In this document: in pieces, positions 41,901 to 49,165 of the stretch
Layout: each line of letters starts with the position of its first letter
Position numbering within the stretch: position 1 is the first letter of the stretch
Source of the DNA: Brumimicrobium sp033722555
GTDB taxonomy: Bacteria > Bacteroidota > Bacteroidia > Flavobacteriales_D > Crocinitomicaceae
DNA: 64,000 nt
Reading direction: 5' to 3'
Assembly (NCBI GenBank): GCA_033722555.1
Contig: JAWVYS010000006.1
Span: 28,040 to 92,039 of the forward strand
Notes under the pieces: generated by a model
What the model was told of the DNA's origin: nothing
Databases searched by the model: none
Seen by the model: only the letters and a program-made list of their open reading frames with translations
Made by a program: the position numbers and the translations under genes

Positions 41901-42824
41901 GTGAATAAAGAATTAAAAAACTGGTTAATCCTGATTTTTCTGGCATGTATCTGGGGAAGTTCCTTTGTCCTGATGAAGCGCGGAATGACCGACAAAATAA
42001 CCGGAGAATCCGTATTTTCGAGCGAACAGGTTGCCTCTTTGAGAATGCTCCTTGCATCAACCGTTTTATTACCGATCGCGGTGCGGCATTTTCGGATAGT
42101 TTCCTCTTTTAAAATTTTTACGAGTCTTCTTGCAGTAGCTTTTCTGGGTAATTTTTTCCCGGCTTTTTTGTTTACTTATGCCGAAACAGGTATATCCTCA
42201 GGATATGCAGGTATGCTGAATAGTTGCACTCCTATCTTTACATTAATTATTGGCGCATTATTCTTTCGTCAGAAACTGCTAAAACTTCAGGTTATCGGTG
42301 TTCTCCTTGGAACGGTCGGGATCGTTGGTTTGGTAAATGGTGTCCAAACGGTAGATACCTCGGGTAGTTGGCAACATGTAATTGCCGTTGTTACGGCCAC
42401 TTTGTTCTACGGTACAGCTGTCAACACCATCAAGTATAATTTATCTCATATCAAGCCGTACAAAATGACCTCTGTGGCATTCTCCTTTTCCTTTATACCG
42501 GCTCTCGGTCTCTTCTTATATTTCGACACCCCCGCAACGATTTCCGGAAATGAACATGCCGGCGAAGCCTTACTGTATATAGGTATACTTGGGGTAATTG
42601 GAACAGCCCTCGCCGTGCTGGTCTTTAATTATTTGATAACAAGAAGTTCTGCCCTTTTTGCGAGCAGTGTAACCTACTTTATCCCAATAGTAGCCGTAAT
42701 CATAGGGTTTGCTGACGGAGAAAGTATTAGTTGGTTACAGGTTGTGTCCATGATCGTTATACTGGGCGGGGTTTTCATCGCTAACGTGTGGGCAAAAATT
42801 GGAAAAAAGAGAATTAATACCTGA
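41901..42824 (+). CDS. EamA/DMT-superfamily transporter
   Basis: 307 residues with about ten hydrophobic helices forming two EamA repeats; the first opens LILIFLACIWGSSFVLMKRGM and the second near residue 155. EamA proteins export amino acids, nucleotide-like compounds or other metabolites; the substrate cannot be inferred. The gene starts with GTG, 5 nt after a good -7 box, so its mRNA may be leaderless. It ends 72 nt before rplU and on the same strand. Confidence 0.9.
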   Translation: MNKELKNWLILIFLACIWGSSFVLMKRGMTDKITGESVFSSEQVASLRMLLASTVLLPIAVRHFRIVSSFKIFTSLLAVAFLGNFFPAFLFTYAETGISSGYAGMLNSCTPIFTLIIGALFFRQKLLKLQVIGVLLGTVGIVGLVNGVQTVDTSGSWQHVIAVVTATLFYGTAVNTIKYNLSHIKPYKMTSVAFSFSFIPALGLFLYFDTPATISGNEHAGEALLYIGILGVIGTALAVLVFNYLITRSSALFASSVTYFIPIVAVIIGFADGESISWLQVVSMIVILGGVFIANVWAKIGKKRINT

Positions 42825-42851
42825 AATGACTTTATTCAGGAAATAATTTAT

Positions 42852-42859
42852 TACATTTG
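42852..42859 (+). promoter_or_regulatory. Putative -7 box of rplU-rpmA (TACATTTG)
   Basis: TACATTTG is a full TAnnTTTG match and lies 37 nt before the rplU ATG. Confidence 0.55.
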
Positions 42860-42896
42860 CAGTCCGATTTTTGAAATTAATATAAATATATAAGCT

Positions 42897-43208
42897 ATGT
42901 ACGCAATTGTAGAGATAGCAGGGCAACAATTCAAAGTTGAAAAAGATCAGCGTGTATTTGTTCACCGTTTGGATGCTAAAGAAGGAGACAAACTCGACTT
43001 CGATCGCGTTCTTTTAACGGACGACAAGGGTAAAGTAAACGTTGGCGCCCCGGCTATAGAAGGTGCAAAAGTTTCTGCAAAAGTAGAACGACACCTGAAA
43101 GGAGATAAAGTAATCGTCTTCAAAAAGAAGAGAAGAAAGGGTTACAAAAAGAAAAATGGCCACCGTCAGTTTTTTACTGAGTTGACCATTACAGGAATTA
43201 AAGGTTAA
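42897..43208 (+). CDS. rplU: 50S ribosomal protein L21
   Basis: 103 residues beginning MYAIVEIAGQQFKVEKDQRVFVHRL, with the C-terminal signature HRQFFTELTITGI. L21 binds 23S rRNA with L20. It heads the usual rplU-rpmA operon; the spacing to rpmA is 41 nt. A strong -7 box lies in the 72-nt gap after the DMT gene. Confidence 0.97.
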   Translation: MYAIVEIAGQQFKVEKDQRVFVHRLDAKEGDKLDFDRVLLTDDKGKVNVGAPAIEGAKVSAKVERHLKGDKVIVFKKKRRKGYKKKNGHRQFFTELTITGIKG

Positions 43209-43249
43209 TCAGAATACTGTTCTAAACAGTATTTAAAAATTTTAATAAG

Positions 43250-43522
43250 ATGGCACATAAAAAAGGAGTCGGAAGTTCGAAAAACGGTCGTGAATCAGAA
43301 AGTAAACGCCTCGGTGTAAAAATTTTTGGAGGACAGGCTGCAGTGGCAGGTAACATTATTGTTCGTCAAAGAGGAACACAACATCATCCGGGACTTAATG
43401 TAGGTATCGGTAAAGACCATACACTTTATGCTCTGAACGACGGTGTAGTAGAATTCAGAAAAAAGAAAAACAACCGTTCATTTGTATCTGTTATTCCATT
43501 TGATGAGAAAGCAGAAGCATAG
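43250..43522 (+). CDS. rpmA: 50S ribosomal protein L27
   Basis: 90 residues beginning MAHKKGVGSSKNGRESESKRLGVKIFGGQ, with GNIIVRQRGTQHHPG and KKKNNRSFVSV. The N-terminus is unextended, as in Gram-negative L27, so no protease processing is expected. It follows rplU in the same operon and is terminated by a hairpin. Confidence 0.97.
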   Translation: MAHKKGVGSSKNGRESESKRLGVKIFGGQAAVAGNIIVRQRGTQHHPGLNVGIGKDHTLYALNDGVVEFRKKKNNRSFVSVIPFDEKAEA

Positions 43523-43544
43523 TCGTTAAATATTTTCAATTGTT

Positions 43545-43577
43545 AAAAAAGGCTGTCTATATGGGCAGCTTTTTTTT
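43545..43577 (+). terminator. Intrinsic terminator of rplU-rpmA
   Basis: AAAAAAGGCTG and CAGCTTTTTTTT form a stem with one G-T pair around TCTATATGGG, followed by T residues. Confidence 0.85.
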
Positions 43578-43592
43578 ATAGACAAAATTTCC

Positions 43593-43611
43593 TTTACATT
43601 TAAAATGTAAA
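43593..43611. promoter_or_regulatory. 19-bp palindrome in front of a lipoprotein gene
   Basis: TTTACATTTAAAATGTAAA is a perfect inverted repeat around a central A, 12 nt before the start codon of the gene at 43624. It may be an operator; AT-rich palindromes also occur by chance. Confidence 0.4.
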
Positions 43612-43623
43612 AAAATCTGATCG

Positions 43624-44028
43624 ATGAGCTCAAGAATGAAGCGAAATTTATTCAAACCTCTTTTAGCATTATATGCTGTTCTTTTGCTAGGCGCCTGTAA
43701 TATTCAGGAACTCGAAAATTACAACGATGATTTCTCCGGATCATGGCAGACCAAAGTTTATTATTCTCCGGCTGCAGGAGATTCCATTCGGAACTTTCTC
43801 GTTATAGACGGTAAAAATAGCGCCTTCGGACTTGCGTGCGATAAAGATTCAGAATTGTCGGGATGCCTTTACTTCCAGTCAGGCAAAGCTAAAATTAACA
43901 AACGTACAAATGGTTTACAGATTGGAAACTCTGTGCAAAACGTTTATCGCATAGATCAGGAGCCCTTTATAAACTCACTGGGAAACTGGCAGATCATGAT
44001 TGACAGCATACCCTATTTCAAATATTGA
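43624..44028 (+). CDS. Small lipoprotein of unknown function
   Basis: 134 residues; lipobox LLLGAC gives the lipidated Cys at about residue 25. The mature protein is beta-rich (FSGSWQTKVYYSPAAGDSIRNFLVIDG, LGNWQIMIDSIPYFKY) with two internal Cys (LACDKDSELSGC) that may bond. No family recognised. It follows the rplU-rpmA terminator; a palindrome sits 12 nt upstream. It converges on rlmH. Confidence 0.55.
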   Translation: MSSRMKRNLFKPLLALYAVLLLGACNIQELENYNDDFSGSWQTKVYYSPAAGDSIRNFLVIDGKNSAFGLACDKDSELSGCLYFQSGKAKINKRTNGLQIGNSVQNVYRIDQEPFINSLGNWQIMIDSIPYFKY

Positions 44029-44061
44029 AAATTAGGCCAACGTGCCTTTTCACGGCATTTA

Positions 44062-44535
44062 TCACATATGATGATAGGGCTCACCTTTCAAAATGGTCAT
44101 GGCGCGATACAGTTGCTCAAGAAAGAACATACGAACCATCTGATGAGAGAAAGTAAGTTGGCTGAGCGAGACCTTTCCCGAAGAAAGATCATATATCTCA
44201 TCCGAAAATCCGTAAGGTCCGCCGATGATAAATGTTAAACCCTGTCCTCCCGAATTAAACTGCTTCTGTAAAAATTTAGCTAAACCAACGGAAGTATACT
44301 CCTTACCTTTCTCATCGAGAAGGAATATTTTTTCACCCGGCTTTAACTTTGTTTTTATCGCTTCACCCTCTTTATTCTTAATTTCCTGAGCTGATAATTT
44401 ACGTGCATTTTTTACATCGGGAATCTCAATAACCTCTAACTTCAGATAGTGACCAAGACGGCTGGCGTATTCTTTCTCGCCCTCAATTAAAAATGATTTC
44501 CCTGTTTTACCGACATATATGATCTTCAGAATCAT
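44062..44535 (-). CDS. rlmH: 23S rRNA pseudouridine(1915)-N3 methyltransferase
   Basis: 157 residues, the usual length of the SPOUT-fold RlmH. The trefoil-knot motif FIIGGPYGFSDEIY and the C-terminal LTFSHQMVRMFFLEQLYRAMTILKGEPYHH are diagnostic. It methylates pseudouridine 1915 in helix 69 of 23S rRNA. It is downstream of the DUF4783 gene (2-nt gap), and probably in one operon with it. Confidence 0.96.
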   Translation of the reverse strand: MILKIIYVGKTGKSFLIEGEKEYASRLGHYLKLEVIEIPDVKNARKLSAQEIKNKEGEAIKTKLKPGEKIFLLDEKGKEYTSVGLAKFLQKQFNSGGQGLTFIIGGPYGFSDEIYDLSSGKVSLSQLTFSHQMVRMFFLEQLYRAMTILKGEPYHHM

Positions 44536-44537
44536 CG

Positions 44538-44918
44538 CTATTGACGCGTAATTGTGATGGATTCCACAAGGTAGTCACTTCCCTCCTTTTTGAATTTTAC
44601 ACTCACCCTGAACAGAGTTTCTGAGCGATACTTTCCTACGGCAAATGAGCTTGATCCGTCTTCTTTTCCTCTGAAGTCAAAACTGAATGATTTAGGTGGG
44701 TTATCTTTAAAAAACTCTTTCAGAACTTGGGTTCCCTGTGATTGGCTATAAACTCCTTCCTTATTTTCTATCGATATTAACACTTTCGGTTTACCATAAG
44801 ACATTATTCTTGCGGCATCTGCCTTCGCAAAAGATGTTTCGAGTTCCGTGAAAGGGATAGATAGCACCGAAGATAAGGCCAGTGCAAGAGACAGGAAGTA
44901 AGTAACGAAATAGCTCAT
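44538..44918 (-). CDS. Secreted DUF4783 protein
   Basis: 126 residues with an N-terminal signal sequence (MSYFVTYFLSLALALSSVLS). The mature part (FTELETSFAKADAARIMSYGKPKVLISIENKEGVYSQSQGTQVLKEFFKDNPPKSFSFDF ... YRSETLFRVSVKF) matches DUF4783, an NTF2-like family found almost only in Bacteroidota and commonly placed just before rlmH. Function unknown. It sits between the lipoprotein gene and rlmH, all minus strand. Confidence 0.82.
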   Translation of the reverse strand: MSYFVTYFLSLALALSSVLSIPFTELETSFAKADAARIMSYGKPKVLISIENKEGVYSQSQGTQVLKEFFKDNPPKSFSFDFRGKEDGSSSFAVGKYRSETLFRVSVKFKKEGSDYLVESITITRQ

Positions 44919-44971
44919 TTTTATGTTTTATTTAATCCGCCTACCACAAATTCTGTGCCTAGAAACAAGAA

Positions 44972-45697
44972 TTACATTTTCACCTGTGGAATTTGTGCGA
45001 ATTCCGACCACCATTCGTCAGTCAGTATTTTCGTTAACCTGTAGCGAACCTTCAATTCATCACTCCCCCATTCTATCAGCCCCAGTCCTTTCGCGTAAAA
45101 TCGATCTGTGACTATCAGCTGAGTGTTACTCATTCGAGTTCGGGGGTCAACAAGGTGAAGTTTTAAACTATCAACCACCTTGATAACTTTTCTTTTCTGA
45201 TTAAAAATTTCTCTTTCCAGGTCAGTTTCTACAATCTGTCGCCTGGATTCATAGATCATGGACAATGAATCCACGTGTGCAGGAAAATCAGCCACGAAGT
45301 AAGCTACATCCTTGTCATAAAAAGGAAAAGTTCTCGCGGAAAGCACGTTTGCCTTTCTTTTAATACCGTCTTTATCCACTACCATGTAGTCCACAACCCT
45401 CAAACTATCCTTAAGATCGTGAGTAAATCCTTCGGTAATCCTGAAAGAAGCATTAAACCTTTCAACCACTAAGCTTGCCTCTCCCTGTGTTTCCATTCGG
45501 TATATCCTGAAAAACTTTTCGTCGAGTGGATTGCTTTGTTCCTGAAAAACATAAATGAAAGGTTTTACACTATCCGTCGGAAAAAAGTAGTCAGTGAAAT
45601 TATCTGCCGTAACCTCATCCTTCTTCCCGGAATTACAACTGTAAGTTAAAAGAATTGTCAGACAAGCTCCGATGCCCAACCAAATGGCTTTATTCAT
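44972..45697 (-). CDS. Lipoprotein of unknown function
   Basis: 241 residues; lipobox TYSC after a hydrophobic signal. The mature region is beta-rich (IYVFQEQSNPLDEKFFRIYRMETQGEASLVVERFNASFRITEGF) with no family motif recognised. It lies 4 nt downstream of rluB and 53 nt upstream of DUF4783, so the four genes probably form one transcript (rluB to rlmH). In related genomes this place is often occupied by nadC; no nadC is present here. Confidence 0.6.
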   Translation of the reverse strand: MNKAIWLGIGACLTILLTYSCNSGKKDEVTADNFTDYFFPTDSVKPFIYVFQEQSNPLDEKFFRIYRMETQGEASLVVERFNASFRITEGFTHDLKDSLRVVDYMVVDKDGIKRKANVLSARTFPFYDKDVAYFVADFPAHVDSLSMIYESRRQIVETDLEREIFNQKRKVIKVVDSLKLHLVDPRTRMSNTQLIVTDRFYAKGLGLIEWGSDELKVRYRLTKILTDEWWSEFAQIPQVKM

Positions 45698-45701
45698 ACT
45701 C

Positions 45702-46598
45702 TTATTTCATCTTTAAAAATGCCACCTCCTTCTCAGAAAGATGCCTGTAATTTCCGCGCGGAAGATCTTTCTTGGTGAGTCCGGCGAACTGTACCCTGTC
45801 TAGTTTTACCACCTGATAACCAAGTTTCTCAAACATCAGTTTAACGAGATTGTTCTTATTCGAATCGATTTCAATTCCGACTTCATTCGGAGATTTACCT
45901 TTTATAAAACTCGCATCCTTGGCGCTATACATGGAATCTGCAATATACATTCCGGTAGTAAGCTTGGACAGATCATCCTGTTCAAGATTCTTATCAAGTG
46001 TGACGTGATAAATTTTGGACGCTCTGACTTTAGGATGCGTCAATTTTTTCTCCATGTCGGTATCATTCGTGAACAGTACCAACCCGGAAGTATCCTTATC
46101 CATTCTTCCTACCGGAAAAAGAGGCTCTTTGCAGGCTTTTGCGACGAGCGAAAGCGCAGACTTCTTCAAAGGAGAATCAGAAGCAAGAACGAAATCTTTG
46201 GGCTTATTGAGCAATACATACCGCTTGGTTTCAGGATTTATTCCAATTCCGTCATACCGCACCACATCGGTAGGTTTTACACGATAACCCATCTCAGTTA
46301 CTACTTTACCGTTAACAGTCACAACGCCCGTGGAGATCAGGGTATCCGCCTCTCTTCGGGAACAAATTCCTGCATTTGAGAGAAATTTATTCAATCGGAT
46401 ATTTTCCTGAAACGTTGGAAGAGGTTCTCCCGATTTCGTTTTATTAACTTTCAGAGAACTATCAGGCCGTTTACTTTTCACCGGACCGACTTTTTTAACC
46501 TTGTTTGCTTTACTTTTACCTATCCGAGGGGCTCCCGCTGTATTTTTCTTATCGCTCTTTTGCTTATCACCCCTGCTCTTTCCTCGCGTTGACTTCAT
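45702..46598 (-). CDS. rluB: 23S/16S rRNA pseudouridine synthase (RluB/RsuA-like)
   Basis: 298 residues. A basic N-terminal extension (about 1-60) precedes the S4 domain RLNKFLSNAGICSRREADTLI (about 68-115) and the RsuA catalytic core, with GRMDKDTSGLVLFTND containing the catalytic Asp and the end RVQFAGLTKKDLPRGNYRHLSE. It converts uridine to pseudouridine in ribosomal RNA. A TATCTTTG box precedes it by about 20 nt. It leads the minus-strand cluster that runs to rlmH. Confidence 0.9.
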   Translation of the reverse strand: MKSTRGKSRGDKQKSDKKNTAGAPRIGKSKANKVKKVGPVKSKRPDSSLKVNKTKSGEPLPTFQENIRLNKFLSNAGICSRREADTLISTGVVTVNGKVVTEMGYRVKPTDVVRYDGIGINPETKRYVLLNKPKDFVLASDSPLKKSALSLVAKACKEPLFPVGRMDKDTSGLVLFTNDTDMEKKLTHPKVRASKIYHVTLDKNLEQDDLSKLTTGMYIADSMYSAKDASFIKGKSPNEVGIEIDSNKNNLVKLMFEKLGYQVVKLDRVQFAGLTKKDLPRGNYRHLSEKEVAFLKMK

Positions 46599-46617
46599 TG
46601 ATCACATAATTAGGCAA

Positions 46618-46625
46618 CAAAGATA
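46618..46625 (-). promoter_or_regulatory. Putative -7 box of the rluB cluster (TATCTTTG)
   Basis: The minus strand reads TATCTTTG, a full match, 19 nt before the rluB start codon. Confidence 0.5.
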
Positions 46626-46695
46626 AGCAAACCCACAGGATTTGTTTCAATTTTTGAGATCAGAAGATTGTTAAATATACCTAAGTCAGAAAGAT

Positions 46696-47055
46696 TTAAA
46701 GCATTGGATAAAAAGCATCTTGAATATGTTCGATTTCTGTCCGGTACGAGTTGTATACGATGGAAATAATATCGAAACGACATTCACTGTCGATGTTGTT
46801 CTCGACAAGATAGTGATGAGCACATGTAATAATCTGACGCTGTTTAGAACGTGTAACCGCCTTCCATGGCGGACCTATTTCGGCTGTTTGGCGGGTCTTT
46901 ACTTCCGTAAAAACTATTTCTTCACCGTCTTTGTAAATGATGTCTACTTCGTATCTGCCAAAACGATAATTCGTTTTAATAATCTGAAAACCTTCTTTTC
47001 GTAAAAAATTGATTGCCAGTGATTCTCCGACATCTCCGAGTTCTTTGGTGGTCAT
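46696..47055 (-). CDS. yraN: YraN/UPF0102 endonuclease-fold protein
   Basis: 119 residues with the restriction-endonuclease-like core: GDVGESLAINFLRKEGF, FGRYEVDIIYKDGEEIVFTEVKTR (Asp and Glu-x-Lys) and KQRQIITCAHHYL. The family is widely conserved, binds DNA and is thought to process Holliday-type structures. It stands alone between rluB and the exonuclease gene (which is divergent). Confidence 0.9.
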   Translation of the reverse strand: MTTKELGDVGESLAINFLRKEGFQIIKTNYRFGRYEVDIIYKDGEEIVFTEVKTRQTAEIGPPWKAVTRSKQRQIITCAHHYLVENNIDSECRFDIISIVYNSYRTEIEHIQDAFYPML

Positions 47056-47155
47056 AAGAGTTATAAATTTAGGTTGAAATAAAATTAAATATTTTTATAA
47101 TTTATGCGGATAAAAATCAGAAGAAATTTTATCTTTAATAAAAATAACCCTGACA

Positions 47156-47875
47156 ATGTTAGAGAAAATTCAACTTGACAAGGTGCTTTTCCTAGACATA
47201 GAAACAGTACCACAAATCTACAATTACGCTGATCTCGATGAAACCACTGCCGGATTATTCAATCATAAAACACGCTTTCAGCAAAAAGACGGAAAATCCG
47301 TAAACGAGGTCTATAATGAAACGGCAGGTATCCTAGCCGAATTCGGCAAGATCGTATGTATTTCCTGTGGATTCGTTCGTAATACAACTACCGGGAAAGA
47401 AATACGACTGAAATCCTTTTATCACGACGACGAGGAAACCCTTTTAAAACAATTTGCCAAACTTTTAGAATCACATTTTAGCTCCCCTTATCACCTGCTC
47501 TGCGGGCATAATGCCAAGGAATTTGACTTTCCATATATTGCGCGAAGAATGCTTATCCATGGTCTCAAGTTGCCGCCACCACTGGATATAGCAGGTAAAA
47601 AACCTTGGGAAGTCAACCACCTTGATACACTTGAATTATGGAAATTCGGAGACTACAAGCATTTCACTTCTTTGTCTTTGCTTTGTCACATTTTTAAGAT
47701 CCCAACACCGAAAGACGATATTTCCGGTGCCGACGTACCAAGGGTGTATTACGAAGAAAACGACTTGGAACGAATTAAAGTGTATTGCGAAAAGGATGTC
47801 GTAGCACTCATTCAGTTATTTCTAAAAATGAGAGGAGATGCGCTTGTTGACGAAGGAGATATTATATTTTCTTAG
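47156..47875 (+). CDS. DEDDy-type 3'-5' exonuclease (PolB exonuclease-like)
   Basis: 239 residues of the PF10108 group (exonuclease domain related to family B polymerases). Metal motifs: Exo I VLFLDIETVP (Asp and Glu), Exo II CGHNAKEFDFPYIARRMLIHG, and Exo III near YCEKDVVALIQLF (Tyr/Asp). It probably degrades single-stranded DNA or RNA 3' ends in repair. The next gene starts inside its 3' end (38-nt overlap). Confidence 0.88.
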   Translation: MLEKIQLDKVLFLDIETVPQIYNYADLDETTAGLFNHKTRFQQKDGKSVNEVYNETAGILAEFGKIVCISCGFVRNTTTGKEIRLKSFYHDDEETLLKQFAKLLESHFSSPYHLLCGHNAKEFDFPYIARRMLIHGLKLPPPLDIAGKKPWEVNHLDTLELWKFGDYKHFTSLSLLCHIFKIPTPKDDISGADVPRVYYEENDLERIKVYCEKDVVALIQLFLKMRGDALVDEGDIIFS

Positions 47876-48290
47876 TATTTCTGTTTTTCTTTTTAATTGC
47901 AGTGGTGAACGATCGGAAACCGGGCCGGAAGTTCCGGATCGTTCTCAACTAATAGATTCCGTTTTTTATCTTGCCGAAAACTGGACAGACAGGGGCTCTC
48001 CGTTTGAAGACATACTGCTTAAAGAAATTTCGGAGCATTTTTCCGGAATCAAAGGATACAATCTCGGTAACGAAATCGATCCCTCGGCCATTGTTTTCAC
48101 TGCTCGCTCCAAAGATGAACTTTCTCCATTTCTTAAGGCGGAACAACTTCAAAAGCTATCGCCTTATGATTTCAAATCATACAAAGTATGGAGATCCGAA
48201 GTAAACGGTGAAGAACTCATCGAATACAGCCTTCAACCTCATCCCACCGAAAAGTGGATATTCAGTATCAGAAAGAGAAAGCAAGAGTAA
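47838..48290 (+). CDS. Lipoprotein of unknown function
   Basis: 150 residues; lipobox LFNC near residue 21. Starts at an ATG with AGGAG just upstream, 38 nt before the exonuclease stop, so translation is coupled. The mature part has a helix followed by strands (FYLAENWTDRGSPFEDILLKEISEHFSGIKGYN). No family recognised. It is the last gene before the TetR efflux locus. Confidence 0.55.
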   Translation: MRLLTKEILYFLSISVFLFNCSGERSETGPEVPDRSQLIDSVFYLAENWTDRGSPFEDILLKEISEHFSGIKGYNLGNEIDPSAIVFTARSKDELSPFLKAEQLQKLSPYDFKSYKVWRSEVNGEELIEYSLQPHPTEKWIFSIRKRKQE

Positions 48291-48424
48291 TTTTCTCAAG
48301 CAAACACTTGCAAGACAAGAACCTAATGGAAGATGAGGAAATATTTCCGGTTTATCTAAACATGTATATCTTCCGAATGTTATATTTCAAATTTTTATGT
48401 TTTAATAACAAATTTGATAGCTTC

Positions 48425-48459
48425 TATATTTGGAATCAATAGTATTACTATTATATTTG
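48425..48459 (+). promoter_or_regulatory. Two putative -7 boxes in front of the TetR gene (TATATTTG)
   Basis: TATATTTG occurs at 48425-48432 and again at 48452-48459, 27 nt apart; the second lies 16 nt before the ATG. Tandem promoters or one overlapping a repressor site are possible. Confidence 0.45.
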
Positions 48460-48475
48460 CACTCAAATACATTAA

Positions 48476-49165
48476 ATGGAATCATTTCTTTCGAACATAT
48501 CCATAAAAATTAATGATTACATCTATATCAAGGATCCTGAGTCCAGCGAACTCGGAAAAAGGATAATAGAAGGCAGTGTAAATTTGATTGATGAGATTGG
48601 CTTCGAAGCTTTTACTTTTAAAAAACTAGCTAATTATATCGGATCCACAGAGGCCTCAATTTACCGGTATTTTGAAAACAAAAATAAGATCTTACTTTAT
48701 CTTACGGCTTGGTACTGGGGATGGATCGAATCAAAACTAATCCTTTCCGTTGTTAATGTAGACGATAACGAATTGAAACTGAAAAAAGTAATTTACATCC
48801 TCACCGAGGAAATTCGGGAGGACAGTAATTTCTCACACATCGATGAAGTCAAATTGCATCGGGTTATATATTCTGAATCGGCGAAGGCATATTTAAACAA
48901 GTTTGTTGATGACGAGAATAAACACGGCGTATATGCCTGTTACAAGAGAATAATCAGTTTTACAAGTGACATCATTCTTGCGATAAACAAAGAATACCCG
49001 AACCCCAAAATGCTTGTTTCGACGATCATCGTTGGAGCTCAGCATCAACGATTTTATTCGGAGCATCTACCAGGTCTGACCAATGAAATCAAGGCAAAAA
49101 ACCATATGCAGAAATTTTATTTTGATCTGGCAATAAACTCCATCATTAATGCTAAACAAGATTAA
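48476..49165 (+). CDS. TetR/AcrR-family transcriptional regulator
   Basis: 229 residues. The HTH (about 25-75) reads GKRIIEGSVNLIDEIGFEAFTFKKLANYIGSTEASIYRYFENKNKIL, the standard TetR pattern; the C-terminal ligand domain is not conserved and contains several Trp/Tyr (YLTAWYWGW). It lies directly upstream of the ABC-HlyD-TolC genes (stop TAA then ATG), so it probably controls that export operon, likely as an autorepressor. Confidence 0.9.
   Translation: MESFLSNISIKINDYIYIKDPESSELGKRIIEGSVNLIDEIGFEAFTFKKLANYIGSTEASIYRYFENKNKILLYLTAWYWGWIESKLILSVVNVDDNELKLKKVIYILTEEIREDSNFSHIDEVKLHRVIYSESAKAYLNKFVDDENKHGVYACYKRIISFTSDIILAINKEYPNPKMLVSTIIVGAQHQRFYSEHLPGLTNEIKAKNHMQKFYFDLAINSIINAKQD

Noticed and set aside
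42820..42840. Hairpin after the DMT gene
   Set aside because: Only 6 bp, overlaps the stop codon and the upstream part of the rplU promoter; no T-run.
44029..44061. Terminator between the lipoprotein gene and rlmH
   Set aside because: CGTG/CACG gives only a 4-bp core and no T-run on either strand.
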